Of a stretch of 64,000 bases of DNA, positions 25,009-37,000 are shown piece by piece. This DNA comes from Notospermus geniculatus (Eukaryota > Nemertea > Pilidiophora > Heteronemertea > Lineidae), in contig NMRB01000951.1 of the NCBI GenBank assembly GCA_002633025.1, forward strand, positions 71,594-135,593. The letters run 5' to 3'. The notes beneath the pieces were generated by a model, which made no database searches, was not told the DNA's origin, and was given only the letters and a program-made list of their open reading frames with translations. How positions within the stretch are numbered: position 1 is the stretch's first letter; each line of letters opens with the position of its first letter. A program made the translations under genes and the position numbers.

Positions 25009-28000
25009 TCAGACCACTGTCTCAGTCACAAGACTGGTGTTACTGCTCGTCTGGGTAGCTGTCACAGTTGTTGTTATTCTCTTCCCAGTCGGTTCACATG
25101 CTTCCTGAGCTGACGCTGCGGCAAGAATGGCCTCAAAGTAACTCGGGGGAGCCTGTAATATGTCAAGCACTCTAGAAATAATAGATTCTGTGTGTGTAGA
25201 AAGAAATGTTCAACTTAGGCATTAAATCTACAAGCCAGATAAGCAGTATTTCCCCTTAGGTTTTGCTCTCCTGGTAGATCAGTGTCGCCAAAGAAAGCAA
25301 GTACACCACTGAATCCCACCACTGCAGTATATCGAAGGTGGTCTGCTACACTCACGACTCAAATGTATGGTACTCCTTGGAGGAATTATACTCAGTATAA
25401 AAAAAAAAGTTAAGTATAATACTCAGTATAAAAAAAAGTATAATTAATTATAATTAAGTATAAATCCTCCAAGGGTACTCCAAGGACTGTGAACCACCGC
25501 AAAACTCTGGTCATCAACGTAAGTCCCAGTCATTACTGAACTGCAACTTTTGTGGTAGGTACCAAAGTCCCAGTCATTACTGAACTACAACTTTTGTTGT
25601 AGGCCTACTGTACTCACCAAAGAATCCTCTGGATATGGGCTGTACTGTTCAGATGACATGACATCCATATATGACGGAGGATTCATTGGCGTTTCCCGGA
25701 ATTGCGACCTTGATGCTCGAGATAATATAAAGGCTGCCGGACTGTCCTGGGGATGAATATATGAGAGGCGTCTGCCCTCTACTGTTGTGTTCCAAAGACA
25801 CAATGACGGGTCATTTGCATATGAACAAGGAGAATTTAAAGTCGGGGAATTTTGATCTGAAATGATGTAGAAATGTACATCATTAGACTATTATTACGGG
25901 AATAAATGTAAGAATAGTGGGAGAATGGTGACAGAAATACAACATGGGGTTTGTTTGGTACCGGTATTTGAACAAACAGACCATCACTACCACTAATACC
26001 CATCTTCATAAAGGCCTATGTCACTTTGCCCTCCGACTATGTTCCCTTCAAAGTGAGGGTAGGAGTGATAGGAACGTTTGTCAGGGCAAGATGACCAAGA
26101 CCATATACTGTCTCTTTTGAATGGAACACTAGTAGACTTACTTGAGAATATGCACCCCCTTCTACATTTGGGCCCGTATCTCCGTAGTACAATGTAGACA
26201 GTAGCCAACATCAGCAGTATCACACCACCCGATATCATGACTATCGTCCAAGGCTGAAGAAAGCTATCTGAAACAGATATTGAATTTTATATTTGCATTT
26301 GTATTAGACTTTTCATCAGGGCCGAAGCCATAGCAAATTGGCCCTGGAAAGTACGAAGAGGCCATCTCAAGCTACTCATGTTCCTCAATTGGAATGGTCT
26401 TTTACTTGCCCTTACAAAGCCACATTAACAAGGCACAACGGCTTACTGTCCCATGTGACAGACTGAAGATTAATCCCACAGGGCCTGGGATTCGAACCCA
26501 GGACCTGCCGCTTGTTAAACGGACGTGATAACCACTAGGCTGCCAAGGCTCATCATCACATGAAGCGGGGGGATTACCCAGGGCTCGTACCCAGAACCTC
26601 AAAGATGACAGCTCGTGCTTGGTATCACTGGATGCCGGGCCTACCTGGACTGTTGGTTGTGGCTACAGGATGCAGGTCAGAGGCGTCCGACCCGTCACAG
26701 GTCTCATCAGACCAATCACCACAGTCATTGTGTTGATCACATCTCTGTTTACGTGTGTAGCAGACACCATTATCACAGCGAAACTCTGAGCAGCTCTCTG
26801 AAATGCAGCAAGCACACATGATCAGGCCCTCGTAATGGGAACTGCTGACTGGGAATTTAATTCAGGGCTCCCAATTAGGAAACTTGTCCTACAGCTACTG
26901 GAAGGCAATAAGTGACAACTTTTGCATCTGCATTGCCAATCAAATGCTGAGACCAGGACTAGGGGACAGCACCTCGGGGGCACAGAGTAGACTTTTCCAT
27001 AACAGTACCGGTACCGGTACTTCATATTTTGGGTCACTCCTACTCGCAAAATTTCTGTATGAAACTTCAAATGATTCAGTTTCAAACATGCCGAACGTTC
27101 AGTCAGTTTTCGTCAGTCGCTTAGGTAACTAACTTCCCAGTTTGTGGGTCAGAGTACCGGTATGGCAATGAGTCCGAACACCAGGGTATACCCTGGACGG
27201 TCTCGAATGTTATGGTCATACGTACCACACCAATGGAAGTTTGGCTTACATTCACCGGTTATGGGACATGCGTAGTAATCTGGATATCGACAACGAGATG
27301 CTGCAAAAAGAATAAGAATTGGTTGATCATTCATGTTTGGAAGACCAGAAAAGTACACTTCATCTAAAACTTTCTGAAATAGAGTGTGGGAGGATGGCAA
27401 GACAAGAACACTTCGAGAAACTTGGGCCATTTTCAGTCCCTACCACTCCCTCTCTATGACAAGCAGGAGGGGAGGAACATTTGCTTCGACCTGGATGTTA
27501 CAGGATGAGGCAAGAATGGCATTTCCCATCTACCCTCCTAAACTTACGGCAATCTGTTGGGTTGAGTCCACATTTGAAAGGATAGTGTTTGCATTGATAT
27601 TTATACTTGTAATAACGTGGAAAAGGCGCATTTGGTGATGTGTTCGATTGTTCAAATCCACAGCGGCGTACTGGAAAAGAAAATGTTAAAATATGATGCA
27701 AAGACTTGCAAATTCATACCCAGCAGGCAGAAAACAAAATAACAATGGGCAAATTCCTAGGTACAGTTCGTTACATTAAAGCGTACACAGTGCAGTNTCG
27801 GTCTCAAACATGCCGAACTTCAGTCAGTTTTCCTCAGTCAGTCGCTTAGCTAACTTCCCAGTTTGTGGGTCAGAGTGTGACGACGAGTCTGAACACCAGG
27901 GTGTGCCCTCCCGGACGGTCTCGAATGTTACAGTCATACGTACCACACCAATGGAAGTTTGGCTTACATTCACCGGTTATGGGACATGCGTAGTAATCTG

Positions 28001-29247
28001 GATATCTACACCGAGAAGCTGAAAAAGAATCAGAATTTGATTACATTTGGTTGACCACTCATCTTGGAAGATGCAGAACTATGCTTCATCTAAAACTTTC
28101 TGAAATAGAGTGTGGGAGGATGGCAAGACAAGAACACTCTGAGAAACTTGGGCCATTTTCAGTCCCTACCACTCCCTCTCTATGACAAGCAGGAGGGGAG
28201 GAACATTTGCTTCGACCTGGATGTTACAGGATGAGGCAAGAATGGCATTTCCCATCTACCCTCCTAAACTTACGGCAATCTGTTGGGTTGAGTCCACATT
28301 TGAAAGGATAGTGTTTGCATTGATATTTATACTTGTAATAACGTGGAAAAGGCGCATTTGGTGATGTGTTCGATTGTTCAAATCCACAGCGGCGTACTGG
28401 AAAAGAAAATGTTAAAATATGATGCAAAGACTTGCAAATTCATACCCAGCAGGCAGAAAACAAAATAACAATGGGCAAATTCCTAGGTACAGTTCGTTAC
28501 ATTAAAGCGTACACAGTGCAGTCTCTCTTCATTTGGAATAATAAGGGGAGCATGCATGGACCCCGATCTAGTAGAACTGAGCAAGCCTTGGAATACTCAC
28601 TGCAGAGGAAGTCATAAGTAACGCAGTTTCCCTCTGGACATCGATACCGGTATCGTGGATGCTTACTACAGTAACCTGAAAAATCTGAAAGGGACAAGAA
28701 CCTGTGTTATCCTGTGTTATGAAGTAATGGAAGATGGAGCGGTGGTGGCAATTTCTTCTATTTTATCAGCTTCCTCAGAAAAATGGCCCGCTTCCAATGA
28801 TTATGGCCTAGTGGAGGTGATCTAATGTCAATTTTGTATTGTATCATATTTGATTTTTTTGCAAAGGCACAAGGTACAAGGCACCACGGCTTACCGTCCC
28901 ATGCGACGGGCTGAAGAGACAGTGATGATTAGTCCCATTTGGCACAGGATTCGAACCTGGGACCTTCCGCTTGCTGAGTGGACATGATAACCACTAGGCT
29001 ATCACGGCTCCTCCATCAACTTCATCTAGGGTATCACGAAAGTGCTCCAGACACACCCGATAGTTTACGTCCAGATTTGCACAGTGGGTGTATCTTGTTT
29101 ACAGCGACACTTACGGCAAGACGTCGGGCCCCTTGCGCACTGGCCGTTTGCACATTTGTACGGTTTGTGACGATTACATCTTCGTCCAGATTCCATCCCT
29201 CAAACCAAAGACTGCAAGGCTGATGTTGACATCAGGACATCTTTGTT
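25009..29247 (-). CDS. Receptor gene A: half-LDLa array, LDLa, membrane segment, two PPSY motifs (5' end not found)
   Basis: Minus-strand exons in transcription order: 29247-29115 (133 nt, frame problem), 28675-28601, 28396-28274, 28018-27944, 27670-27548, 27300-27226, 26797-26645, 26267-26142, 25856-25618, 25152-25009 (stop TGA). Internal joins are phase 1-1 until the tail. The first six exons encode four-cysteine modules such as [10 protein letters not shown]...C. The exon at 26797 encodes a full six-cysteine LDLa with an intact calcium loop ([15 protein letters not shown]). The next exon gives a membrane helix ([18 protein letters not shown]) and basic stop-transfer. The cytoplasmic tail has NPPSYMDV and, opening the last exon, APPSYFEA. 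No signal peptide or CUB exon was found upstream. It may be a partial duplicate of gene B, an incomplete model, or alternative 3' exons of gene B. Two exon pairs are copies made by a local duplication. Confidence 0.75.
25368..25481. mobile_element. Short inverted-repeat element (A/T-rich interior)
   Basis: The left end (GGTACTCCTTGGAGGAATTA) is complementary, with a few mismatches, to the right end (CCTCCAAGGGTACTCC). The interior consists of repeated AGTATAATA-like and poly-A words. It lies in the last intron of gene A and looks like a small foldback MITE. Confidence 0.55.
25519..25605. repeat. Short tandem duplication (~47 bp)
   Basis: The stretch AGTCCCAGTCATTACTGAAC plus following bases occurs at about 25,519 and again at about 25,566 with a few substitutions. 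It lies within the last intron of gene A, next to the donor of the penultimate exon. Confidence 0.6.
26290..26550 (-). repeat. tRNA-Val-like SINE, copy 1
   Basis: Read on the minus strand, the head has box A TAGTGGTTATCACGTCC, an anticodon-loop-like TTTAACA and box B GGGTTCGAATCCC, most like tRNA-Val(AAC). The body continues towards lower coordinates with a shared segment (on the plus strand GAGGCCATCTCAAGCTACTC). Other copies are at 28,865-29,006, 37,975-38,195 and 39,985-40,133, all in the same orientation. It lies in a gene A intron. Confidence 0.7.
27090..27796 (-). repeat. ~720-bp tandem duplication in gene A, copy 1
   Basis: This unit carries a 123-nt exon (27670-27548) and a 75-nt exon (27300-27226) of gene A. 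It is repeated at 27,798-28,515 with a few percent divergence. A single N at 27,797 sits exactly at the junction, so the duplication may be an assembly join of two alleles rather than real. Confidence 0.85.
27798..28515 (-). repeat. ~720-bp tandem duplication in gene A, copy 2
   Basis: This copy holds the exons at 28396-28274 and 28018-27944, encoding the same module residues as copy 1. Because all these exons are phase 1-1, both copies can be spliced into one message without breaking frame. Confidence 0.85.
28865..29006 (-). repeat. tRNA-Val-like SINE, copy 2
   Basis: On the minus strand it has TAGCCTAGTGGTTATCATGT (box A) and CAGGTTCGAATCCTG (box B), as in copy 1. The body is truncated or diverged after about 28,865. 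It lies between two module exons of gene A. Confidence 0.65.
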
Positions 29248-29589
29248 CTGAAAAAAAAATGTACAGTATCAATCATATCAAGCAATGCTGTCACGAGAAG
29301 ACCGAGCAAAAATCTGACGTGATATACCGATTACATCTGACAGTACCCTCTCTTAGCCACACAGTTTAGGAATATGGTAAAAGGCCCGTTTCCACTGTAG
29401 CAGACTCCACCGCAGCTTGCGGAGCAGTTCACAGAGGCATTTGGATAATCAACAGGCCATGTATTGTTAAAACCTCAAAGGATTATCCAAAACCCTGTGA
29501 AAACCACACCGCTCACCGCAAACCATGGCAGAATCTGCTGTAATGGAAATGGGCCTTAACACAAGCGATACAAATGGGGAACGTCCTCG

Positions 29590-29728
29590 CTGAGTTGCTG
29601 AACGTGTTTAATCTATTCTGAGATGCTGAATGTGTTTAATCTATTCTGAGATGCTGAATGTGTTTAATCTATTCTGAGATGCTGAATGTGTTTAATCTAT
29701 TTTGAGATGCTGAACCTGTTTAATCTAT
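29590..29728. repeat. 28-bp minisatellite, about five units
   Basis: Units of the form CTGAGATGCTGAATGTGTTT followed by AATCTATT repeat about five times in a row. The central units are identical and the outer ones diverged. Confidence 0.9.
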
Positions 29729-30212
29729 GTGGTGGGAGGAATGTAACATTCTATTTCAATGCAACATGACCAACTCATTGTGCACCAGTACGTGTTGGGG
29801 CAATTTTCATGTCCCTAAAGTGCAATTGAACTGATAATTTTGACTAACACTTGAAAGAGGATCCTCTTGGTACTAAAGAAGTAAACACGATTTCACAGAG
29901 CTAATATCCATTGAAACTTGCCTGTTGGAGAAAGGTCTTCCAGAAGGCGTCTGCTTGTGTTGGTATCGCATGAGTCAACAGACTGGCTTCATCATCAACT
30001 GAAGTCAGTTGTAAAGAGTTAAAGGATGATACATCAGCAGCTCTAGTCACTGATGGTAATTTTAACGCAGAGCAAGTCGTTATGTCTCATTCAATGACTC
30101 ATGGAAATGCTAGCAGACAATATCACCAGGCTGTTCTCAAGGTGGATTCCTGTTGATACGATGTCGACGGATGTATCAGTCGTGGGCTGTCAGAATGATG
30201 TAGTGGAAACAT

Positions 30213-30319
30213 CATCCTGAGAATATCAGGGGTTCTTACTGCTCGTTTCCTTCATCACCGCACACAAACTGCGGTGACGAAGGGAGCGAGCAGTAAGAAC
30301 CCCTGATGTTCTCAGGATG
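30213..30319. mobile_element. hAT-like MITE with 8-bp target duplication
   Basis: It is an almost fully self-complementary element: the left end CATCCTGAGAATATCAGGGG pairs with the right end CCCCTGATGTTCTCAGGATG. The 8-base GGAAACAT directly flanks both sides. Together with CA...TG termini this is the hAT pattern. A related, decayed copy is at 46,468-46,562, and the element at 22,333 shares the CATCCT terminus. Confidence 0.85.
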
Positions 30320-32399
30320 GGAAACATGGCCCCCGTCCTCTCTGAGATCCGGGGTTCGATTCCCCATCAACACAATACCAGTGGTATTTTGTGATATATT
30401 TCTGCCGTATGCGTGTGATAGAGAGAATGACTCTCTTTGACAGCATAGATTTCCTCAGGGGCTCTGGTTTCCTCCTACATTACATACAAATTGACCAACA
30501 GTGTTTAAAGAGCCAATAATGATCCAAGTTAGAGCTCACAGCTCTCAACTCAATTTTTTTAATGAGAAAAAGTCCGTGTAGGTGACTGTATACAGGGGTT
30601 TAGTTAGGGGGTGTATGGGTGTATTTTACTACCAGATTTTCATAGATACATCCTGAAAATACATTGTCCCGGTAACCTGTCATAACTGTAGAACAAGCAA
30701 TACTGCTGGGTGTTGTACATGTATTATTACGGGCTGAGTTTCAGATTGTAAAGTTCCACTTGAAAAAGACCCCGGTTGGGGTCGAAAATTCGTGAATTCT
30801 GGAGATTGACTTCTTGTTTATTATTATTATTACGGGGGGTAGCCTTTTTGTAAATCTGTACCAGTGATGGTGTCTGTACGACTGTGCATTTCAGAGCTCT
30901 TCACCCTTGTTGATTGGCAATTGTTACAATAAGTTTAGCTTCATTACTGTTTCAATATGGCTGGGTGTTGCATTCAGCATTTTTCAATCAGAACTACCGG
31001 TAATGATATTGTTGGCGGCATAATTGAGTGTTACACAACTCTGTATTACTGTCAATTGGCCATTGTTATTGTGAATTAAGCTTCATTACTGTACCAATCA
31101 TATTCATATCATACCACGGTGCGTTGTATTAATTCATTTGTCCGTCAGTACCAGTGCCATAGTTGGCAAGATTGTGGATTACACAGCTATGTATAACTGC
31201 AAAAACAGATAATCTATTGATAGTTGCTAATTGGTCATTGCTACAGAAAGCTTCATCACTGCACAAATTATTCATATCATAAACCAAAATTGATAATTCC
31301 TTTCGTTACACTATCTACCCTTTATTTTACAAATTTTATGGCGGGGAGGGGGTATTCCAGGGGACATAAATGGAACAATAATTTTCTACTCTGTTATCAG
31401 GATTATTTTGCAGGAAACAAAATCCAGTGGGTAGGAGCTGATCTGACAAGTGAACACATTAAATACATGTACATTGCACTACAACAGTCTGCACAGCAGG
31501 GTGAGGGCAANCATAACACAGGATTCTTGTCAGTATAGTGGTGGCGACCTGTGCAAGTTATTTCACAGAACGTATACAGCACATGGGAAGCAACTGAGCT
31601 TCAGTCCTCAACCTTACCAGATCTAAGATCCTTCAGTTCAATGGCACATGAATGAACCAAAAATCCTACAATGAAAGCACTTTTCTAACACCTGTCTGTG
31701 TTACTATCACTCAATGTCCCTGCATTGTTTGGGAAAGTTAACTGTTTGACACATCTCTGAGTACGTGTCCCCTTGTCAAATTGCAGCCCTTTCCAAACGT
31801 CTTTTGTAGGGAAACACTGTCAGATGGGGAAACCATATCGGATGTTACACCAGCAGTGAGTGAGTTTAGTCAACTACTGGTGGAAGAAAACATAAAGACA
31901 ACAAATAAATATAATAACAGTTAAGTCTGATAAACAACACAGTATCATAACATTGAAAACGGATTTTGAGCAAATCTTCACTTCTTGTTCAACCATTCTG
32001 ACTCTCAACCATGTTCAGCCAGATCATGGAGGTATAATATCGCCAAGGCCTGATTGAGTCTTTAGTAGGCCCTATCACGACAAACCCAGTCATATTGCAA
32101 ATCAAGAACTCTTGGAAATCAATAGGCCTATTCTGCAAACTAAAGAATTCATGTTACTCACAAACTGGATGACTCCCTTTCGCCATATTAGGTGATCTTG
32201 CAGGCCATGGCGACAAACAGTCTCTTTCGAAGCACTGGCAGGCAATGACAGATAACATGAGAGGATCCAATTCTCTTGTCAAGAAATTCAACAGGCTGAT
32301 AGTGACAGGATAGACTTCTGACTAGAATGGCACATACGAATACCAGTACCATACTCTAATATGGAAAACATTACAACCGCAGACTGCACACATGTAATG

Positions 32400-32938
32400 T
32401 ACCGTATTTTTCGGACTATAAGGCGCAGCCTTTTTCCTTGAAGAAGGGTCTAAAATTGGGGGTGCGCCTTATAGGGTGGTGCGCCTTATCTGCGGATCCA
32501 GTCTGACAATTTGATCAGAAGTGTCAAGACACTGACGAACCCAAGCATTCAAGCATGCATGGATGCATGCAAGCCAAAGTTATTGTCACAGTGCTGGTTG
32601 ACAGATGATGCAGTGAACTGTGAACTGATGAAGTTTCAGTTAGGCCTAATTTGTCACAACAAGCTAAGAAATCATACAACCAGATCCATCAGTACTAACA
32701 GCAGAATTGCAGATGTCAATGGGTTCAAACAAGGCAATCAGACCCTGTAATTGTCTTGGCTGTTGTTGGGTCAATGCACACTGAGCAGCCATGCATTGTA
32801 TGTGTATAATATTCACTGACAGGACTGCGCCTTATAGGGAGGTGCGCCTTATGTATGGATTTCATCAGAGATTTTGGGTGAAATTGGGGGTGCGCCTTAT
32901 AGTCAGGTGCGCCCTATAGTCAGGAAAATACGGGGGGT
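32400..32938. mobile_element. Non-autonomous element with CCGTATTTTTCGGACTATAA ends
   Basis: The left end reads ACCGTATTTTTCGGACTATA and then AGGCGC. The right end is the degenerate complement (CTATAGTCAGGAAAATACGG). Several GCGCCTTATA words lie just inside both ends. This terminal motif is a widespread one in animal non-autonomous DNA elements. The ~300-bp interior has no transposase-like frame. Confidence 0.75.
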
Positions 32939-34055
32939 AATAAACAAATGCATCTTACAGATACAACAAATATAATATTCAGACAGAACAGGAAAAAAAC
33001 ATGTCAATCATTTGGCACATGATATCATGGTCAGGCTCGTTCTCTTATTAACACACAGAGAACACGCTCGTCAGTGAATAATGCCCACGGAACTTCATGA
33101 AGACAAAGCTACAGGACATACATGAAGTATACAACAGATCTCTTACGAAAGTCCCTTTAGGTACAGGATGACCTGTACAAAAAGCCATTTTTACCCGGAA
33201 TTAGTCCCTACAATAAGGTCCGCAAACAAGGATGTAACGTCATATTCCCACTCCCCACAATGCACAACTACTGACGAAGAGAGTCTGACCATCTTTGAAG
33301 TCCTTTATGAGCAGACAGAACAATCCGTCACAGAGGGAGGAATCAAAGAAATATTCATAATAATACATGACTAGAAAGACAGCTGTTCTGAACAAACATC
33401 AACAAATAACAAATAACACAATATTATGCCAGTTTTTATGAAGTACAACAGTGCATACTTCAAGGAGCAGTGAAAATATCTAAGTACTCATGTCAAATTC
33501 TTCGACTTTGATACTCCTTCATTTCTCAAGCTCCAATTGGACAACACAGTGGCATGCCAGTGCCAGCGAGGATTTCCAATGGGTACCAGTCTTCTTGGCA
33601 AATTGAGGCATTCCTACAGCCTGCTACATACACTGAACCAAGATGAAGTTGAGTCTGCATCAACCGTAAAAGAATGCTTTAACTGGACAACACTGTACAC
33701 CAGGCCTTGGATAACTAGGTTTCCAGAAGGCCACCCGCTGTGTTGGCCTAGTGTCATCAAATCTAAAGTCTCATACAGCCTGCTGCACAGTCGGTGTCAA
33801 GAGTGGAGGTGTGCCCTTTGCAAAATACACGTCGTTGTATACAACAAATTGCTTGTAACATACTTCCAGTGTTGTAACCTATGCTGTGTTGAGAAGCGAA
33901 GAATCATAATTGAACTGACTGCACTGACAGTCCTGCTCGGTGTAAAATAAGCACAGAATGCAGCCTTTTTAATGAGCTTAATTCAACTAACATAGCAGTC
34001 CACTTATTTCAAACTACCCGGTATATCCAAAGAAGGGAGGTCAGTACTCACTCTA

Positions 34056-37000
34056 TCAGTCACTGACAGCCACGTCTGAATCTTCACGTTCTACAACCTT
34101 CCTTGGAATATCGCATTCCGCATCATCCTCAAGCGAGTCATTTTGATCGATTTCAGAAGATAAGACCAAATGCCCTTCTTTCTTTATTCCAGACGATTCT
34201 ACATCCTGATCGTTATATCCACCAGTATCCTCTGATATCGTACAATCAGCTTCTATCACCAATTCTGCACTCGTTTGAGCATTCAAAACATCTCTTTGTG
34301 CAGAATCTTTGTTTTCTGAGTCTAACGTTTGCGAACTACTAGTCTGTATTATTTGTTCAGTGTCACTATTGACAGACTCCTCATCAGTTGGTCCCAGATC
34401 AGCAGTACCTTGTAAAGGCACATCATCATTTGTCATGTTGCTTTCCTCCTGTACTTGTGATTCGTATCCCTTTGATATGTTATTCACATTGGCATTCAGA
34501 CTGCCGTCATCAGGATTTTCATCTCTAGATAAATTAGCCCCACCTTCATTGGCATTAGCAGTGGACGAAACAGCTTCATCACTGTTGTACGCTTCTGAAA
34601 CACTGGCAATGTCAGTAGGGGCTGTTTGAGAGCGATCAACCAAAGGAGTCACATTCCCCGAGGCAGGAATATCCTCAGCTACTACACCCATGTTCGACTC
34701 CGAAACACCATCACTTCCAGTTACTGGTACTTTCCTACATTCATCACAACCTGCAGCATCTGAACTTGAAACATCGGTTACAGTCTGAGCAGTAGGTGCC
34801 GACACTGACGGCAGACTTGAATGAGGTTCAGCTGGCATTCCCTCATCAGGTATGACCGGAGATACCTCTCCCCCTGGTATCGTAGGGCAATTCACGTCTG
34901 TTCCATTTGTTTGAGCAGTTGACGTGGCAATGTCCAGAACAGATTCAGGGGGTTGGGCAGGCTGAGCATTAACACTGGCTCCTCTGTCACCAGTGTTCCC
35001 ACCAGCTTCAGTCGCTGTACCTGCATCAATGCCTGTCCCGTCTGCTGCAGGAGCTGTGTTTGAGACATCAGTTCCAACATTTTCATCACAGTGACGACGT
35101 GGACTACTGGAGCTCGAGGAATAGGGTGGCGGGCACGGTAACGACTGTCGCCTGATGGTCTCCCTCTCCTGTGATTCTTCGTATGTGGGTGGTGGAGGCT
35201 GAAAAGGGGAACAGGGAAAGGAGTCAAGTGGAACAGGAAAAAGAGTCAAGTGGAACAGGGAAAGGAGTCAAGTGGAACAGGGAAAGGAGTCAAGTGGAAC
35301 AGCGAAAGGAGTCACATTTGTGTAGTGGTTGAGCAGTAGACTTTATACTGGTAGGCTGCGGGTTCGAATCTCAGTCAAGTCACCGCTTCTTACTCTCAAG
35401 TGGTCTGAAATTATTAGGGGATGTGCTGAATGGGCAGCTGCTTGAGTTTCCCAGGAAGGTTTCCAATCTTTACCGTCCTGAGCACGTCATGAGTTCTCAC
35501 CTGTGGAACAGCCCTCAAGAAGGTGTGTTCATTGCCAGCAATGACTTCATTGTAAGATGGCGGAGCAGGCATATTGAGAATGGAGTCCATGCTCTCTGAG
35601 CGCTGCATGGCTGGGTTGACAATACCAAATGGTCCCATATCTCCATGGCTTGGAATGAGGAGATCTGAGTGACTGCGACTGTTGACGACGTGACCTGACT
35701 GGAGCGTGCGGGTGAATGAAACTGTGTGGGATATGGTGCTGGAGAGATACTCTTGGTAATCTGAAACAGGAATGACAATGATTGAAAGACATAACCTCAA
35801 CTGCAGCAGGTCCAACATTACATGTATGTCTGTCAGCTCTTGACTTGTTGCAGTGCAAGGAAGAATTTAAGAAACACAATGCCTCTGAAAACCTTGCAGT
35901 TATCACAGGAAACTGCAGCGGTGGTAACGGACCTTTGAAGTCAAACACCCACAAGAATTTGGCACAATATTTTAGAGTGCGATCAGCAAACTTGAGTTTT
36001 TTTTCTTAATTCATAGTGATAAGTTATATTATAACTTATAGTACCTGGTGGATTCGAATTTACACGGTGACGATTACGTGACTTGCGGATGAGCCAAACC
36101 ATACAGAATGAGATACAAAGAACCAGTAATATGGGTGCAGCAATGAATACCCAAGTCATGAAGTGATGGCCCGTCTTGGCTTTCTCTGTAGTTGTTGTGG
36201 CTGAAAATTGAAACAAAGAACTTAGAAAGAGAGGCACAAATGGTTAATTAGAGATGAGTGAAGTCCAAGGAAGGCATCCAGGCCAGGGAAGAAATGTTAA
36301 AGAAATTTCTGTCAATCTGAGGCAGATGGCAAAACTGAAGAGTTGAGCATGAGCAGACAACACCAGACATTCCTCCCACATGATCAAAAATTCACAAGTT
36401 ATGAATTTTTATGAGAAGGATGGCAAATAACTTGAAGAAAAGTTGTTCGTTTTATGCAGATTGAGAACATTTGTTCGAATTTCTCAGTTTACTGGTGAAC
36501 AACACTACAAGAGCACTGACTACTACAAATATGCATGGCTTGGTCACACAGCTCCCACATACATGCCAAAAAGATGATAATAACTCACCACAAGTGGACC
36601 ACAGACCATCACATGGATTTTGCGTGGTGACACAAGAGAAGGCGTCATCCTGACAACGGTTGGTCGAGGCAGTATTGGTCAAATCTGTTGTAAACATACC
36701 TGAGGGACAAATATTTCTTTGAGTGGCGGTGTTGCTATTCCCCTGAGCAGTTTCTGTACTACACTTTTTCTAATTTTCCATCTTTAGATGATAGCGACAT
36801 GTCAGCTGTGTTTCAAGCAGGCTCCTCTGATTGAGTGTTTGTCCCCTCTTCCAAAGGCCTTGCCCTCTTCCCAATTTGACTACTCAAGCAAAAGGTGTTG
36901 TGGTAAAGCTTCATAACACAGATTATCCTATGAATCTGCACCACATCATATGGACAACTAACTAACACTGGGCATACCAAGGTGAATAAAGCCAAGAATT

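Larger units (their letters stand above)
29250..34055. other. Intergenic region between genes A and B
   Basis: I found no convincing exon on either strand. CUB-type exons for gene A, which would be expected here if it were complete, were not found by eye. The stretch holds the minisatellite at 29,590, a hAT-like MITE at 30,213, about three diverged ~150-bp direct repeats from 30,910 to 31,300 (AGCTTCATTACTGT words), the MITE at 32,400 and probably the 3' UTR of gene B next to 34,056. Confidence 0.55.

Noticed and set aside
24574-25113. 179-codon open frame on the plus strand
   Set aside because: No domain, odd composition, and its end runs antisense through the terminal exon of gene A, whose splice site, frame and PPSY motif are well supported.
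26490-26550. Possible functional tRNA-Val gene on the minus strand
   Set aside because: Boxes A and B are good but the acceptor stem does not pair, and the same head recurs with a shared body at other sites, so it is a SINE.
26402-26602. Minus-strand open frame through the SINE
   Set aside because: It is translation of the tRNA-derived head, including the box B region, not a gene.
32160-32290. Candidate first exon for gene A (minus strand, cysteine-containing, donor GTGAGT)
   Set aside because: Joining it in phase to the next module exon creates an immediate stop, and it has no clear signal peptide.
33537-33950. 137-codon plus-strand open frame
   Set aside because: Cysteine-containing but with no splice support, homologous partner or recognisable domain; lies in the probable 3' flank of gene B.
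34309-34629. Open frame antisense to the gene B tail exon
   Set aside because: A shadow of the strongly biased acidic coding sequence on the other strand.
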